Shown here one piece after another: positions 15,884-27,187 of a DNA stretch of 64,000 nt. The DNA lies in the NCBI RefSeq assembly GCF_026343945.1, contig NZ_JAPKNJ010000003.1:434001-498000 (forward strand), read 5' to 3'. The DNA is from Kaistia algarum (lineage in GTDB: Bacteria; Pseudomonadota; Alphaproteobacteria; Rhizobiales; Kaistiaceae). Under the pieces are notes generated by a model. That model searched no databases, had not been told where the DNA came from, and saw only the letters and a list, made by a program, of their open reading frames with translations. A program made the translations under genes and the position numbers. Within the stretch, counting starts at the first letter, position 1, and each line of letters starts with the position of its first letter.

Positions 15884-17455
15884 TCAGTCGCGATCCGCGT
15901 CGTCGCTTTCCGGTTCGGGCCCTAGCCGGGCGAGCAGCGCCAGTCCGTAGCCGTCGATGAGTTCGATGGGCTGGGTCTGGGCGCGTTCGAGGGCGGGGAG
16001 GTCGAAGCCGCCTTTCGCCATCAGGATGCCGCGCACCGCGCCGCTGGCCGCGAACGAATCCAGAAAGGCGTTCACGATCTCGACGCCGACCAGTCCGGCG
16101 TTCGGCAGCCCGCCGATCAGGACCTTGCCGCCCAGCACAGGATGCTCGTCGAAAGCAACGAAGCGGAGTGCCGCGTCTGACCCATGGCGATGGATCGAAC
16201 GGAAACCAAGCGTGCGCAGCAGATCCGAGAGGAGGATGTCAAACGCCGCCGGATCGTCCGCATCGGGGCCGCTCGCCGCCGCTAGCGGGAGAGCGACCAG
16301 CGGCGTCACCGCCGGATCCTCGTCGGTCGGTCGCGAGAGCAGGGCCCCGAGCGGACGGAGCGCGGCGCGCGGATCGGAATCGCGAAGGTCGGCGCGGGCA
16401 AACTCCGCGGCGTTCGTCAGGATCGACACCACGCATTTCCGGTCCGCCGGGGTGCCTCCGGACTTTGCCCGCACAAAGCCGTTATAGACGACCGCTCTGA
16501 CAGGCAGTCCGTCGGTGGCGCCGAATATCTCGTGGAGGCTGCGCAGCGCGATCCGGCCGAGGAGGTTCTGGTAGACGAATTTGCGGTCGATGCCGCGCAT
16601 CGGCACCGGGACGATCTGGTTGCTCGACTGGATATATTGGACGTCGGTCTCCCGCGGCACGATGTCGACATCCGGCAGTTCCGCCTCAACGATCAGGAGG
16701 CCGGTATCGGCGTCGAAGCCGATCTCGAAGGCGTCCGGAAATCCCTCCGGATAGAGCGAACGCTCCAGCGTCAGGGCGACATAGACGGCGATCGCTTCGG
16801 CGTCGCCGGCCTCGATCTCGCGGCCCATCGCCTCGATCTCGCGGTTGCGCCAGAGCTGCTTGGTCAGGAAGGACTCGTGATGGCTTTCCTGCGCGACCTC
16901 CCAGGCGGTCAGATTCTCGAGCCGCCGCCGCTCCCGTTCTGCCCATTCGTGCTCGGCCGCAAGGCGGGCCAGCCGGACTGGCTCATCCTCTGCCTCGGCC
17001 CATCGGCCGCGGCCCAACGGCATCAGCGCCGCGAGGCTCCAGGCGCGTTCTTCCCGTTCGGGCCGAAGCCCCAGAGGAGGCCGCGCAGTTGGCTCGACGA
17101 GTTCAGGGGGCGGGGGGAGGAGAAGCGGCGCATTGGTCAGCCGCAGATCTTCGAGAAAGACCGTGCGCCGCTCCGCGAGAGCCTCGGTGAGAATCGTCTC
17201 GATAGCGCGCCAGCGCTCGCGCAGCTGGCCTGCCTGTTCTCCGGCCTCGTGCTGCTTCTCTCGGACGAAGAGTTCCTTCTCCTGGCGCGTATCCTCCAAC
17301 CGTCGCATGCCGGGGATGATGCGAAGGCGGATGGCCTCGCGCTCCGCCTTCAGGCGGAGGCGGAATTCGGCAGCCTCGATCCGCGCTGATTCGGCCGCCT
17401 CGCGCTTCGCTTCCCTGTCGGCGAACCTGAGCCGCCGGACGGCCTGCCGGGCCAT
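15884..17455 (-). CDS. Mrr-like restriction-endonuclease-fold protein with degenerate active site
   Basis: A 523-residue protein in three parts. Residues about 10-105 and 155-215 are charged coiled coil. Residues 220-390 form a conserved middle domain (TDVQYIQSSNQIVPVPM, ALRSLHEIFGA, VVYNGFVRA, KCVVSILT). Residues 404-512 resemble an Mrr catalytic domain: FDILLSDLLRTLGF, FDEHPVLGGKVLI, RGILMAKGGFDLPAL, PIELIDGYGL. Active relatives read D-G-G-V-D followed by I-Q-A-K-R; here these are DAALR (427-431) and IGGLP (447-451), so the second acidic residue and the Q-x-K are gone. DNA binding without cleavage is the likely result. The start at 17455 is uncertain; an upstream ATG at 17560 would add a poorly conserved leader. 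Confidence 0.75.
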   Translation of the reverse strand: MARQAVRRLRFADREAKREAAESARIEAAEFRLRLKAEREAIRLRIIPGMRRLEDTRQEKELFVREKQHEAGEQAGQLRERWRAIETILTEALAERRTVFLEDLRLTNAPLLLPPPPELVEPTARPPLGLRPEREERAWSLAALMPLGRGRWAEAEDEPVRLARLAAEHEWAERERRRLENLTAWEVAQESHHESFLTKQLWRNREIEAMGREIEAGDAEAIAVYVALTLERSLYPEGFPDAFEIGFDADTGLLIVEAELPDVDIVPRETDVQYIQSSNQIVPVPMRGIDRKFVYQNLLGRIALRSLHEIFGATDGLPVRAVVYNGFVRAKSGGTPADRKCVVSILTNAAEFARADLRDSDPRAALRPLGALLSRPTDEDPAVTPLVALPLAAASGPDADDPAAFDILLSDLLRTLGFRSIHRHGSDAALRFVAFDEHPVLGGKVLIGGLPNAGLVGVEIVNAFLDSFAASGAVRGILMAKGGFDLPALERAQTQPIELIDGYGLALLARLGPEPESDDADRD

Positions 17456-17617
17456 CGCGAGTCCGATGCTGCCGAGTCTGTGGTCATGCGGCAACGGCCC
17501 CCTCCGGTCGCCTGCGGTCCCTGGAGGCAGTCGGCATTCCGACCGCCTCATTCTCGTCATAGTAGATCAGTTCGGGTGATTCGTATCGAGAATCGCCGTT
17601 CCCCGCAAAGGGTTGGC

Positions 17618-18529
17618 TCAAAGGCCTATAGTGTTCCCGACCGAGCCTATCGTCTGGGTCAGGAGATCGCCGAAAGCATTGAAATCGTGCTGGCGCGAGG
17701 AGGATGCGCGCCACACGAGCCCGATGTCGCGCGAGGGCTCCGGCGCTGCGAATCGGGTCAATGCGATGCGCTTGTCGCGCGCCTCGATCTCGACGCAGAT
17801 CTCCGGGAGCAGCGTCACGCCATAGCCATTCGCGACCATCTGCATGATCGTTGAAAGGCTGGCGGCGCCGAAGCCGCTCATCCGGCCGGATCGCGCAATG
17901 CCACAATAGCGCAGCGCCTGTTCGCGGAGGCAATGCCCTTCCTCCAGCAGCAGCAGCCGCTCGGGCGAGATCGCCTCCGGCGTGGCAAGCCGGATCGCGG
18001 TCTCGCCGCTGCCTGCCTTCGAAGCGAGAAGGAAGCGGTCCTTGAACAGCTTGCGGCTGTCGAGCCCAGGTTCGCCTGCCGGCAGCGCCATCAACACGAG
18101 GTCGAGATGGCCCTGAAGCAGTTCGTCGACCAGCTGGTCGGTGCGCGTCTCGCGGAGTTGCAGCTCCAGTGCCGGATAGGTTTCCTGGACCTTCGGCAGC
18201 ACGCGTGGGAGCAGATAGGGCGCGACGGACGGGATGACGCCGAGCTTCAGCGATCCCGAGAGCACCGAGCCACCGTGACGGGCGAAATCGGTGAGATCGC
18301 GCACGTCGCCCAGGATCCGCAGGCCCCGGCGTGCAATCTCGGCGCCTTTGGCGGTGAGCGCCACGCGGCGTGTGGCGCGCTCGATCAACGGCAGGCCGAG
18401 AATCCCTTCCATCTCGCGGATCTGCTGCGACAGAGCGGGCTGGGAAATGCCGCATTCGTCGGCGGCGCGGCCGAAATGCAGGTGCCGGGCGACGGCTTCG
18501 AAATAGCGCAACTGGCGGAGGGTGATCAT
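17618..18529 (-). CDS. oxyR: Hydrogen-peroxide sensor, LysR-type regulator OxyR
   Basis: A 303-residue LysR protein. The HTH is at residues 1-60 (LRQLRYFEAVARHLHFGRAADECGISQPALSQQI). The peroxide-sensing cysteines C200 and C209 lie in EEGHCLREQALRYCG, matching the positions and spacing known for OxyR. It is divergent from katA across a 150-bp region with matching palindromes, so it probably activates katA and represses itself. ATG at 18529 is taken over a GTG one codon earlier. Confidence 0.93.
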   Translation of the reverse strand: MITLRQLRYFEAVARHLHFGRAADECGISQPALSQQIREMEGILGLPLIERATRRVALTAKGAEIARRGLRILGDVRDLTDFARHGGSVLSGSLKLGVIPSVAPYLLPRVLPKVQETYPALELQLRETRTDQLVDELLQGHLDLVLMALPAGEPGLDSRKLFKDRFLLASKAGSGETAIRLATPEAISPERLLLLEEGHCLREQALRYCGIARSGRMSGFGAASLSTIMQMVANGYGVTLLPEICVEIEARDKRIALTRFAAPEPSRDIGLVWRASSSRQHDFNAFGDLLTQTIGSVGNTIGL

Positions 18530-18541
18530 CACTACGATAAT

Positions 18542-18577
18542 TTGATCGAGATCAATATCGATAAGCTATTCTTATCG
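18542..18577. promoter_or_regulatory. OxyR operator candidates in the oxyR-katA intergenic region
   Basis: Two palindromes lie side by side just ahead of oxyR. TTGATCGAGATCAA (18542-18555) is perfect with a two-base centre. CGATAAGCTATTCTTATCG (18559-18577) has perfect seven-base arms. Their spacing, AT richness and position fit OxyR tetramer sites controlling both genes. The match is to the general OxyR pattern, not to a measured footprint. Confidence 0.6.
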
Positions 18578-18682
18578 CTTCCTGCATTCAATATGATTGG
18601 AACCGATCTAAAGCGCATGGCATGTTCACGCCATGACGAAGCGGCGCTCTAAAGCAGCTGCGATACCCCTAAGGAGGGCGCC

Positions 18683-20146
18683 ATGACGGACAAACTCACG
18701 ACGACGGCCGGAGCGCCGATTGCCGACAACCAGAACACGCTCACGGCCGGCGAACGCGGGCCGGTGTTGCTGCAGGATTGGCAACTGGTAGAGAAGCTGG
18801 CGCACCAGAACCGCGAACGCATCCCCGAGCGCGTCGTCCACGCCAAGGGCTGGGGCGCGCATGGCACGCTGACGGTCACGCATGACATCTCGCGCTATAC
18901 GAAGGCGAAGTTGTTCGGCGAAATTGGCAAGAAGACGCCGATGATCGCCCGCTTCTCCACCGTCGCCGGCGAACAGGGCGCGGCCGATGCAGAGCGCGAC
19001 GTGCGCGGCTTCGCGCTGAAATTCTATACCGAGGACGGCAACTGGGATCTCGTCGGCAACAACACGCCGGTCTTCTTTGTCCGTGACCCGCTGAAGTTCC
19101 CCGATTTCATCCACACGCAGAAGCGCCATCCGAAGACCAACCTCCGCTCGCCGACGGCGATGTGGGATTTCTGGTCGCTGTCGCCGGAGAGCCTGCATCA
19201 GGTGACGATCCTGTTCTCGGATCGCGGCCTGCCGCAGAATGTGCGCCACATGCATGGCTTCGGCTCTCACACCTTCTCGTTCATCAACGCGCAGGACGAG
19301 CGTTTCTGGGTCAAGTTCCACTTCAAGTCGCTGCAGGGTATCCAGAACTGGACGAATGATGAGGCCGCCGGCGTCGTCGGCAAGACTCGCGAATCGACGC
19401 AGGAAGATCTCTTCGGCGCCATTGAGCGCGGCGATTTCCCGCGCTGGCGCTTCGCCGTGCAGATCATGCCGGAAGCCGACGCCGACAAGACGCCGTACAA
19501 TCCCTTCGACCTGACCAAGGTCTGGCCGCATGGCGATTATCCGCTGATCGATGTCGGCGTACTGGAACTGAACCGCAACGCCGACAACTACTTCACCGAG
19601 ATCGAGCAGGTCGCCTTCTCGCCGTCCAACATCATCTCGGGTATTGGCTTCTCGCCGGACAAGATGCTGCAGGCGCGGATCTTCTCCTATGCCGACGCGC
19701 ATCGCTATCGTCTCGGCACGCATTACGAGGCTCTGCCCGTCAATGCGCCGAAGGTGCCGGTTCACAATTACCACAAGGACGGGTCGATGCGCTTCTTCCC
19801 GCCCGCAACCCCCAATGACGCCTATTACGAGCCGAACTCCTTCTCTGGCCCGAAGGAAGATCCGCGCTTCAGCGAGCCGCCGCTGAAGATCTCGGGCGAT
19901 GCCGACCGCTACAATCATCGCGTCGGCAATGACGACTATAGCCAAGTCGGCAATCTCTTCCGCCTGATGTCGGCCGACCAGAAGAAGCAGCTCTTCGGCA
20001 ATATCGCCGCGGCGATGCAGGGCGTTCCGGTTGAAATCATCAACCGGCAGATCGTTCATTTCTACCGCGCCGATCCCGAATATGGCATTGGCGTCGCAGC
20101 GACGCTCGGCCTGCCGACGGAAGGCCTCGCCGCGGCGGCGGAGTAG
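18683..20146 (+). CDS. katA: Catalase, small-subunit clade 3 type
   Basis: A 487-residue monofunctional haem catalase. [12 protein letters not shown] contains the distal His (about H53), [13 protein letters not shown] and [11 protein letters not shown] supply the distal Ser/Asn region, and [14 protein letters not shown] carries the proximal Tyr motif R-x-F-x-Y. The length fits clade 3, NADPH-binding catalases. A very strong CTAAGGAGG precedes the ATG. It degrades hydrogen peroxide in the cytoplasm and is divergent from oxyR, its expected activator. Confidence 0.97.
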   Translation: MTDKLTTTAGAPIADNQNTLTAGERGPVLLQDWQLVEKLAHQNRERIPERVVHAKGWGAHGTLTVTHDISRYTKAKLFGEIGKKTPMIARFSTVAGEQGAADAERDVRGFALKFYTEDGNWDLVGNNTPVFFVRDPLKFPDFIHTQKRHPKTNLRSPTAMWDFWSLSPESLHQVTILFSDRGLPQNVRHMHGFGSHTFSFINAQDERFWVKFHFKSLQGIQNWTNDEAAGVVGKTRESTQEDLFGAIERGDFPRWRFAVQIMPEADADKTPYNPFDLTKVWPHGDYPLIDVGVLELNRNADNYFTEIEQVAFSPSNIISGIGFSPDKMLQARIFSYADAHRYRLGTHYEALPVNAPKVPVHNYHKDGSMRFFPPATPNDAYYEPNSFSGPKEDPRFSEPPLKISGDADRYNHRVGNDDYSQVGNLFRLMSADQKKQLFGNIAAAMQGVPVEIINRQIVHFYRADPEYGIGVAATLGLPTEGLAAAAE

Positions 20147-20174
20147 GCTTCCCACAGAACTCGACACTTGCTAG

Positions 20175-20204
20175 GACGCGGTCTTCCGAGAGGGAGGCCG
20201 CGTC
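20175..20204 (+). terminator. Hairpin after katA that also covers the next ribosome site
   Basis: GACGCGG (20175-20181) pairs with CCGCGTC (20198-20204), extended inward by CTTCC against GGGAG, then TTT. It fits a katA terminator 29 bp after the stop. Its right arm contains the AGGGAGG that serves the TTG start at 20206, so folding would also hide that ribosome site. Confidence 0.6.
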
Positions 20205-20205
20205 T

Positions 20206-20928
20206 TTGCACATAGACATTTCCGAACTCGCCGAGACTTTCCCCGATTTCCGTGTCGCAGTGGTCCTTTTCGAGGATCTAGACATCCGGGACGTGCGGTC
20301 AGATGCCCTCGCAGCCGAGATGGCGACGCGCGAAGCGGAGGTTCGGGCACGCTTCGGCGGTATCGAGCTCTCCGAGATCCCCGGCATCGCCGCGTGGCGG
20401 CGGGCCTACCGTGCCTTTGGCATCAAGAAGACCAGCTATCGCTCCTCGGTGGAGCGGCTGGTGAAAAATGTGCTCGCCGATCGGCCGCTCCCGGCGATCA
20501 ACGGCTTCGTCGACGCCTATAATGCCGTGTCGCTCGCTCATGTGTTGCCGATCGGCGCTGACGACCTGGACAAGCTCGTCGGCGATATCGCTTTTCGATA
20601 TTCGCGCCCCGGCGACAGCTTCCTCGACATGGCGGGCGGCGAGGAAGGCGAGGGCGGCGCGCCGGCCGACGATCCGCCGAAGCAAGGCGAAATCGTCTAT
20701 GCCGATGGCGAGAAGGTGCTCTGCCGGCGCTGGAACTGGCGTCAGGATGCTCGCTCGCTGGTCGGTCCGGCGACGCGGCAGGCGGTCGTGACCATCCAAT
20801 CCAACGGGGTGGGCGATGTCGAGGCTGCGGCCCGCGATCTGGTCGCCTGGATCACGCGCGAATGCGGGGGAAGCGGCCGTATCGTCCTTGCCGAACGGGG
20901 CCGGCCGATCGCCGATCTCGATCCATAG
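20206..20928 (+). CDS. B3/B4 tRNA-binding-domain protein
   Basis: A 240-residue protein of the B3/B4 family, the free-standing relative of the phenylalanyl-tRNA synthetase beta-chain editing domain. Conserved are GIAAWRRAYRAFGIKKTSYRSSVERL, LPAINGFVDAYNAVSLAHVLPIGADDLDKL, EIVYADGEKVLCRRWNWRQ and TIQSNGVGD. Family members are presumed to act on mischarged tRNA or related substrates, but the activity of this subgroup is not settled. The start is TTG, eight bases after AGGGAGG; no ATG lies near enough to keep the conserved N-terminus. It follows katA but is probably separated from it by the hairpin. Confidence 0.85.
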   Translation: MHIDISELAETFPDFRVAVVLFEDLDIRDVRSDALAAEMATREAEVRARFGGIELSEIPGIAAWRRAYRAFGIKKTSYRSSVERLVKNVLADRPLPAINGFVDAYNAVSLAHVLPIGADDLDKLVGDIAFRYSRPGDSFLDMAGGEEGEGGAPADDPPKQGEIVYADGEKVLCRRWNWRQDARSLVGPATRQAVVTIQSNGVGDVEAAARDLVAWITRECGGSGRIVLAERGRPIADLDP

Positions 20929-20947
20929 GCCAGTTGGTCCTTTACAC

Positions 20948-20967
20948 ATATAAAGATATCTTTATAT
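20948..20967. promoter_or_regulatory. Perfect 20-bp palindrome upstream of the methionine-cycle operon
   Basis: ATATAAAGATATCTTTATAT is perfectly self-complementary and stands out in GC-rich DNA. It lies 47 bp before the ArsR-methyltransferase start. Fused ArsR-methyltransferase regulators of methionine metabolism in alphaproteobacteria are reported to use AT-rich palindromes of this kind, so it is a strong candidate autoregulatory operator for the whole met operon. Confidence 0.75.
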
Positions 20968-21014
20968 CTATTCCGTGACGCATCGGCATTGGGTCGACGT
21001 CCCGCGGAAGCACC

Positions 21015-22025
21015 ATGCCGATCAGCCGGTCCCAGCCCTCCCTCGCAACCGAAGCGGTCATCGCCGCGCTCAAGGCGGCGGGTGAGACGACGCGCTATCG
21101 TATCCTCGTGCTGCTCGCCCAGAGCGAACTCACGGTGAAAGACCTGACCGCGATTCTGGGCCAGTCGCAGCCGCGCATCTCGCGTCATCTGAAATTGCTG
21201 GCCGACGCCAATCTGATCGCCCGCTATCCCGAAGGCGCCTGGGTCTATTATCGGATCGCCGAGGCGGGGGCCGAGCGGCGGCTGGTGCTGGACCTCGCCG
21301 CGCTTGCCGATCCCGCCGATCCGACGCTGATCCGCGATCGCGAGTGGCTGGCGGCGGTGAAGCGCGAGCATGCCGCGCAGGCCTCGCGTTATTTCGCCGA
21401 GAACGCGGCTGACTGGGACACCATCCGCTCGTTGCATGTTCCGGACGCGGCGGTCGAGGCGGCGATGATGAGCATTCTTGGCGTTCGCCCGGTCGATTCG
21501 CTGCTCGATATCGGCACGGGCACCGGCCGGCTGCTGGAACTATTCGCGCCCATCTACCGCAAGGCCGTCGGCATCGATGCCTCGACCGCGATGCTGGCCG
21601 TCGCGCGCGCCAATCTCGACGAGGCTGGCATTCATAACGCGCAAATACGCCACGGCGACATCATGAAGCTGCCGATGCCGCGCGATTCGTTCGATGTGGT
21701 GACGATCCATCAGGTGCTGCATTTTCTTGATGATCCGGCCGAGGCCCTATCCGAAGCGGCACGTGTACTGCGGCCGGGCGGGCGACTGCTCGTCGTCGAC
21801 TTCGCGCCTCATGCGCTTGAATTTCTGCGCGAGCGCCACGCGCATCGACGCCTCGGTTTCGCGCGCGAGGCGATGGCCGGCTGGATCGAGAAAGCCGGGC
21901 TCTCGCTGGCCGAGACGGTCGATCTCGGCGGCAGCAACAAAGAACAATTGACGGTGACGATCTGGCTGGCGCGCGACCCGCGCATCCTCGTCGCCGACAG
22001 GATCTCGGGGATGGAGACGGCTTGA
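21015..22025 (+). CDS. ArsR-type regulator fused to a SAM methyltransferase domain
   Basis: A 336-residue two-domain protein. Residues 12-95 are an ArsR winged helix (TTRYRILVLLAQSELTVKDL, LGQSQPRISRHLKLLADANLI, EGAWVYYRIAE). Residues 150-300 are a class I methyltransferase domain with motif I LLDIGTGTGRLLELF, GIDASTAMLAVA, and FDVVTIHQVLHFLDDPAEALSE. The fusion is known next to metF/metH in alphaproteobacteria, where it is thought to sense SAM or SAH and repress methionine genes. Its stop overlaps the metF start (TGATG), so it heads the operon. Confidence 0.9.
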   Translation: MPISRSQPSLATEAVIAALKAAGETTRYRILVLLAQSELTVKDLTAILGQSQPRISRHLKLLADANLIARYPEGAWVYYRIAEAGAERRLVLDLAALADPADPTLIRDREWLAAVKREHAAQASRYFAENAADWDTIRSLHVPDAAVEAAMMSILGVRPVDSLLDIGTGTGRLLELFAPIYRKAVGIDASTAMLAVARANLDEAGIHNAQIRHGDIMKLPMPRDSFDVVTIHQVLHFLDDPAEALSEAARVLRPGGRLLVVDFAPHALEFLRERHAHRRLGFAREAMAGWIEKAGLSLAETVDLGGSNKEQLTVTIWLARDPRILVADRISGMETA

Positions 22026-22975
22026 TGAGCGGATCGGCGATACGGGCGAGCCGGAACGGTGGCGGCGCGGAGGGCCTTCGCGTTTCCTTCGAGTTCTTCC
22101 CGCCCAAGACCGAGGCGATGGAGGCGACGCTGTGGCATTCGATCGAAAGGCTGGCGCCGTTGTCGCCTTCTTTCGTTTCGGTGACGTATGGCGCCGGCGG
22201 TTCGACGCGTGAGCGGACGCACGCGACGCTGTCGCGCATTCTCGCCGAGACGCCGCTGAAGCCGGCGGCGCATCTGACCTGCGTCGGGGCGACATGCGCC
22301 GAGGTCGATGCCGTCGTCGATTCCTATGCCGAGGCCGGTGTGCGCCACATCGTGGCCCTGCGCGGCGATCCGGTCGAGGGCATCGGCGCGACCTATCGGC
22401 CGCATCCCGGCGGGTACGCCTATTCCGCCGATCTCGTCGCCGCGATCCGCAAGCAGCATCCCGAAATCGAGGTCTCGGTTTCGGCCTATGTCGAGCGCCA
22501 TCCGGAGAGTCCCGACTGGCAGACCGAACTCGACAATCTGAAGCGTAAGGTCGATGCCGGCGCCAGCCGCGCGATCACGCAGTTCTTCTTCGACAATGAC
22601 CTCTATTCCGCCTTCCTCGACCGTGTCGCGGCAGCAGGCATTTCGATCCCGATTGTGCCGGGGATCGTACCGGTGCTGAACTTCACCCAGACGTCGAAAT
22701 TCGCGCAGAAGGCCGGCGCGACCGTGCCGCCCTGGTTCGCCGCGCGCTTCGAGGGGCTCGAGGAAGACCCGTCGACGCGCCAGCTGGTCGCGGCGGCCGT
22801 CTGCGCCGAGCAGGTGCTCGATCTCGTCGATCGCGGCGTGACGGATTTTCATTTCTACACGATGAACCGCGCCGATCTGGTCTATGCGGTGTGCCATCTG
22901 TTGGGAATGCGGGCGGCAAAGCCAGCGGGGGATGAGCCGCTCGAAGCCCTCTCCCTCAGGGAGAGGGTGGGGTGA
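22025..22975 (+). CDS. metF: Methylenetetrahydrofolate reductase
   Basis: A 316-residue MetF. RVSFEFFPPKTEAME, PSFVSVTYGAGGSTRERT, AHLTCVGAT, HIVALRGDP, DAGASRAITQFFFDND and GIVPVLNF are the expected FAD and folate motifs. It makes 5-methyl-THF for MetH. The final residues (ALSLRERVG) are not native: they are translated from a palindromic repeat at 22947-22980, which also provides the stop codon. The original C-terminus was therefore replaced when the repeat arrived, apparently without disrupting the barrel. The ATG at 22025 is preferred over a TTG one codon upstream. Confidence 0.95.
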   Translation: MSGSAIRASRNGGGAEGLRVSFEFFPPKTEAMEATLWHSIERLAPLSPSFVSVTYGAGGSTRERTHATLSRILAETPLKPAAHLTCVGATCAEVDAVVDSYAEAGVRHIVALRGDPVEGIGATYRPHPGGYAYSADLVAAIRKQHPEIEVSVSAYVERHPESPDWQTELDNLKRKVDAGASRAITQFFFDNDLYSAFLDRVAAAGISIPIVPGIVPVLNFTQTSKFAQKAGATVPPWFAARFEGLEEDPSTRQLVAAAVCAEQVLDLVDRGVTDFHFYTMNRADLVYAVCHLLGMRAAKPAGDEPLEALSLRERVG

Positions 22976-22980
22976 GGGCC
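22947..22980. repeat. Palindromic repeat B1, left flank of the DUF559 gene
   Basis: The segment starts CCCTCTCCCTCAGGGAGAGG and ends GTGGGGTGAGGGCC. Its first 20 bases form a palindrome, and the whole 34 bp is a near-exact inverted copy of the repeat at 23317-23352. It provides the end of metF and the GTG start of the DUF559 gene. Confidence 0.9.
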
Positions 22981-23391
22981 TTCCGGCTCAAGACCAGCTT
23001 GGCAAAGACACTTCGCCGCAATCAGACGGATGTTGAACGACGATTGTGGTCTCACCTTCGCGACAGGCGTTTGGAGGGACTGAAATTCCGGCGACAGGTG
23101 CCGATCGGGCCGTATGTCGTGGATTTCGCGTGCGTGGAGGCGCTACTGGTCATTGAGTTGGACGGTAGCCAGCACGTGGAAGAGCAGGCGGCTTACGACG
23201 GGCGAAGGACAACCTATCTGAAGGGTCTTGGCTATCAGGTTCTGCGTTTCTGGAATTCGGACATACTGACGAATATAGAAGGCGTGGCGATCGAGATCGT
23301 TCGGATGGCAAGGCAAGGCCCTCACCCCGTCCCTCTCCCAGAGGGAGAGGGGGCGCTAATCCCATCGGCCGGTTTGGAGTTTGGATCATGA
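22972..23391 (+). CDS. DUF559 endonuclease-fold protein inserted in the met operon
   Basis: A 139-residue protein with a DUF559 domain at about residues 8-112: [70 protein letters not shown]. The fold is related to Vsr mismatch endonucleases; D in VVDFAC and E-x-D in VIELDG are in the positions of the nuclease acids. The GTG start lies in repeat B1 and overlaps the metF stop. The tail from [13 protein letters not shown] onward is translated from repeat B2, and its stop overlaps the metH start (ATGA). It is thus translationally threaded between metF and metH with a repeat at each end, which suggests a mobile or repeat-processing unit. Confidence 0.88.
   Translation: MRAFRLKTSLAKTLRRNQTDVERRLWSHLRDRRLEGLKFRRQVPIGPYVVDFACVEALLVIELDGSQHVEEQAAYDGRRTTYLKGLGYQVLRFWNSDILTNIEGVAIEIVRMARQGPHPVPLPEGEGALIPSAGLEFGS
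23317..23352. repeat. Palindromic repeat B2, right flank of the DUF559 gene
   Basis: It starts GGCCCTCACCCCGTCCCTCT, continues into a CTCTCCCAGAGGGAGAG palindrome, and is the inverted counterpart of B1 (22947-22980) with only a few differences. It lies within the 3' end of the DUF559 frame, about 36 bp before the metH start. Confidence 0.9.
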
Positions 23392-24449
23392 GCAATTCGA
23401 CGCGAGCTACCGAACTCTCCCAACTCGCATCCTCGCGCATTCTCGTGCTCGACGGCGCCATGGGCACGATGATCCAGCGGCTGAAGCTCACCGAGGCGGA
23501 TTTCCGCGGCGAGCGGTTCAAGGATTGGCCTCGGGATCTGAAGGGCAACAACGATCTGCTGATCCTGACGATGCCGGATGCCGTCGAGGCGATCCATCGG
23601 CAATATTTCGAGGCCGGCGCCGACATCGTCGAGACCAACACCTTTTCCTCGACCACGATCGCCCAGGCCGACTACGGCATGGAGGCGCTCGCCTATGAGC
23701 TGAATTTCGAAGGCGCGCGGATCGCCCGGCGTGCAGCCGATGCTGTCGCGAAGGAGTCCGGCCGACCGCGTTTCGTCGCCGGCGCCATCGGCCCCACCAA
23801 CCGCACCGCCTCGATCTCACCGGACGTCAACAATCCGGGCTTTCGCGCTGTGACTTTCGAGGAGCTTCGCACCGCCTATGCCGAGGCCGCACGCGGTCTC
23901 GTCGATGGTGGCGCCGATCTGATCCTGATCGAGACAATCTTCGACACGCTGAACGCCAAGGCCGCGGTCGCCGCCGTCGAGGACGTGTTCGAGGAGAAGG
24001 GCGTCGAACTGCCGATCATGATCTCGGGCACCATCACCGATCTTTCGGGCCGCACCCTCTCCGGCCAGACGCCGACGGCGTTCTGGTATTCGCTGCGCCA
24101 TGCGAAGCCGTTCTCGATCGGGCTCAACTGCGCGCTCGGCGCGAAGGAGATGCGTGGCCATATCGACGAGATCGGCCGCGTCGCCGACACATTGGTTTGC
24201 GCCTATCCCAATGCCGGCCTGCCGAACGAGTTTGGCGAATATGACGAGAGCCCGGCGGCGATGGCGAGCCTCGTTGGAGAATTTGCCCGCTCCCATCTCG
24301 TCAACATCGTCGGCGGCTGCTGTGGTACGACGCCGGATCATATCCATGCCATTGCCGAAGCCGTAAAGGGCATCGAGCCGAGGCCCATTCCGGAAGTCGA
24401 GCCACGGCTGCGGCTGTCCGGGCTGGAACCCTTTGTGGGTGCGGCGTAG
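23388..24449 (+). CDS. metH: Methionine synthase, homocysteine-binding module (separate gene)
   Basis: A 353-residue homocysteine S-methyltransferase domain corresponding to the N-terminal quarter of Met[47 protein letters not shown] and [16 protein letters not shown] are seen. The zinc-ligand cysteines are in GLNCALG and GGCCGTTP. It ends RLSGLEPF, precisely at the linker that in one-piece MetH joins the folate domain. The remaining modules are encoded 52 bp downstream. ATG overlaps the DUF559 stop. Confidence 0.95.
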   Translation: MSNSTRATELSQLASSRILVLDGAMGTMIQRLKLTEADFRGERFKDWPRDLKGNNDLLILTMPDAVEAIHRQYFEAGADIVETNTFSSTTIAQADYGMEALAYELNFEGARIARRAADAVAKESGRPRFVAGAIGPTNRTASISPDVNNPGFRAVTFEELRTAYAEAARGLVDGGADLILIETIFDTLNAKAAVAAVEDVFEEKGVELPIMISGTITDLSGRTLSGQTPTAFWYSLRHAKPFSIGLNCALGAKEMRGHIDEIGRVADTLVCAYPNAGLPNEFGEYDESPAAMASLVGEFARSHLVNIVGGCCGTTPDHIHAIAEAVKGIEPRPIPEVEPRLRLSGLEPFVGAA

Positions 24450-24501
24450 AAACCAAGCCTGCCATGATGCTCCTGCACCACCAGTCCCGATCGGATCGTT
24501 G

Positions 24502-27177
<2,676 letters not shown>

Positions 27178-27187
27178 TCCAGAGATC

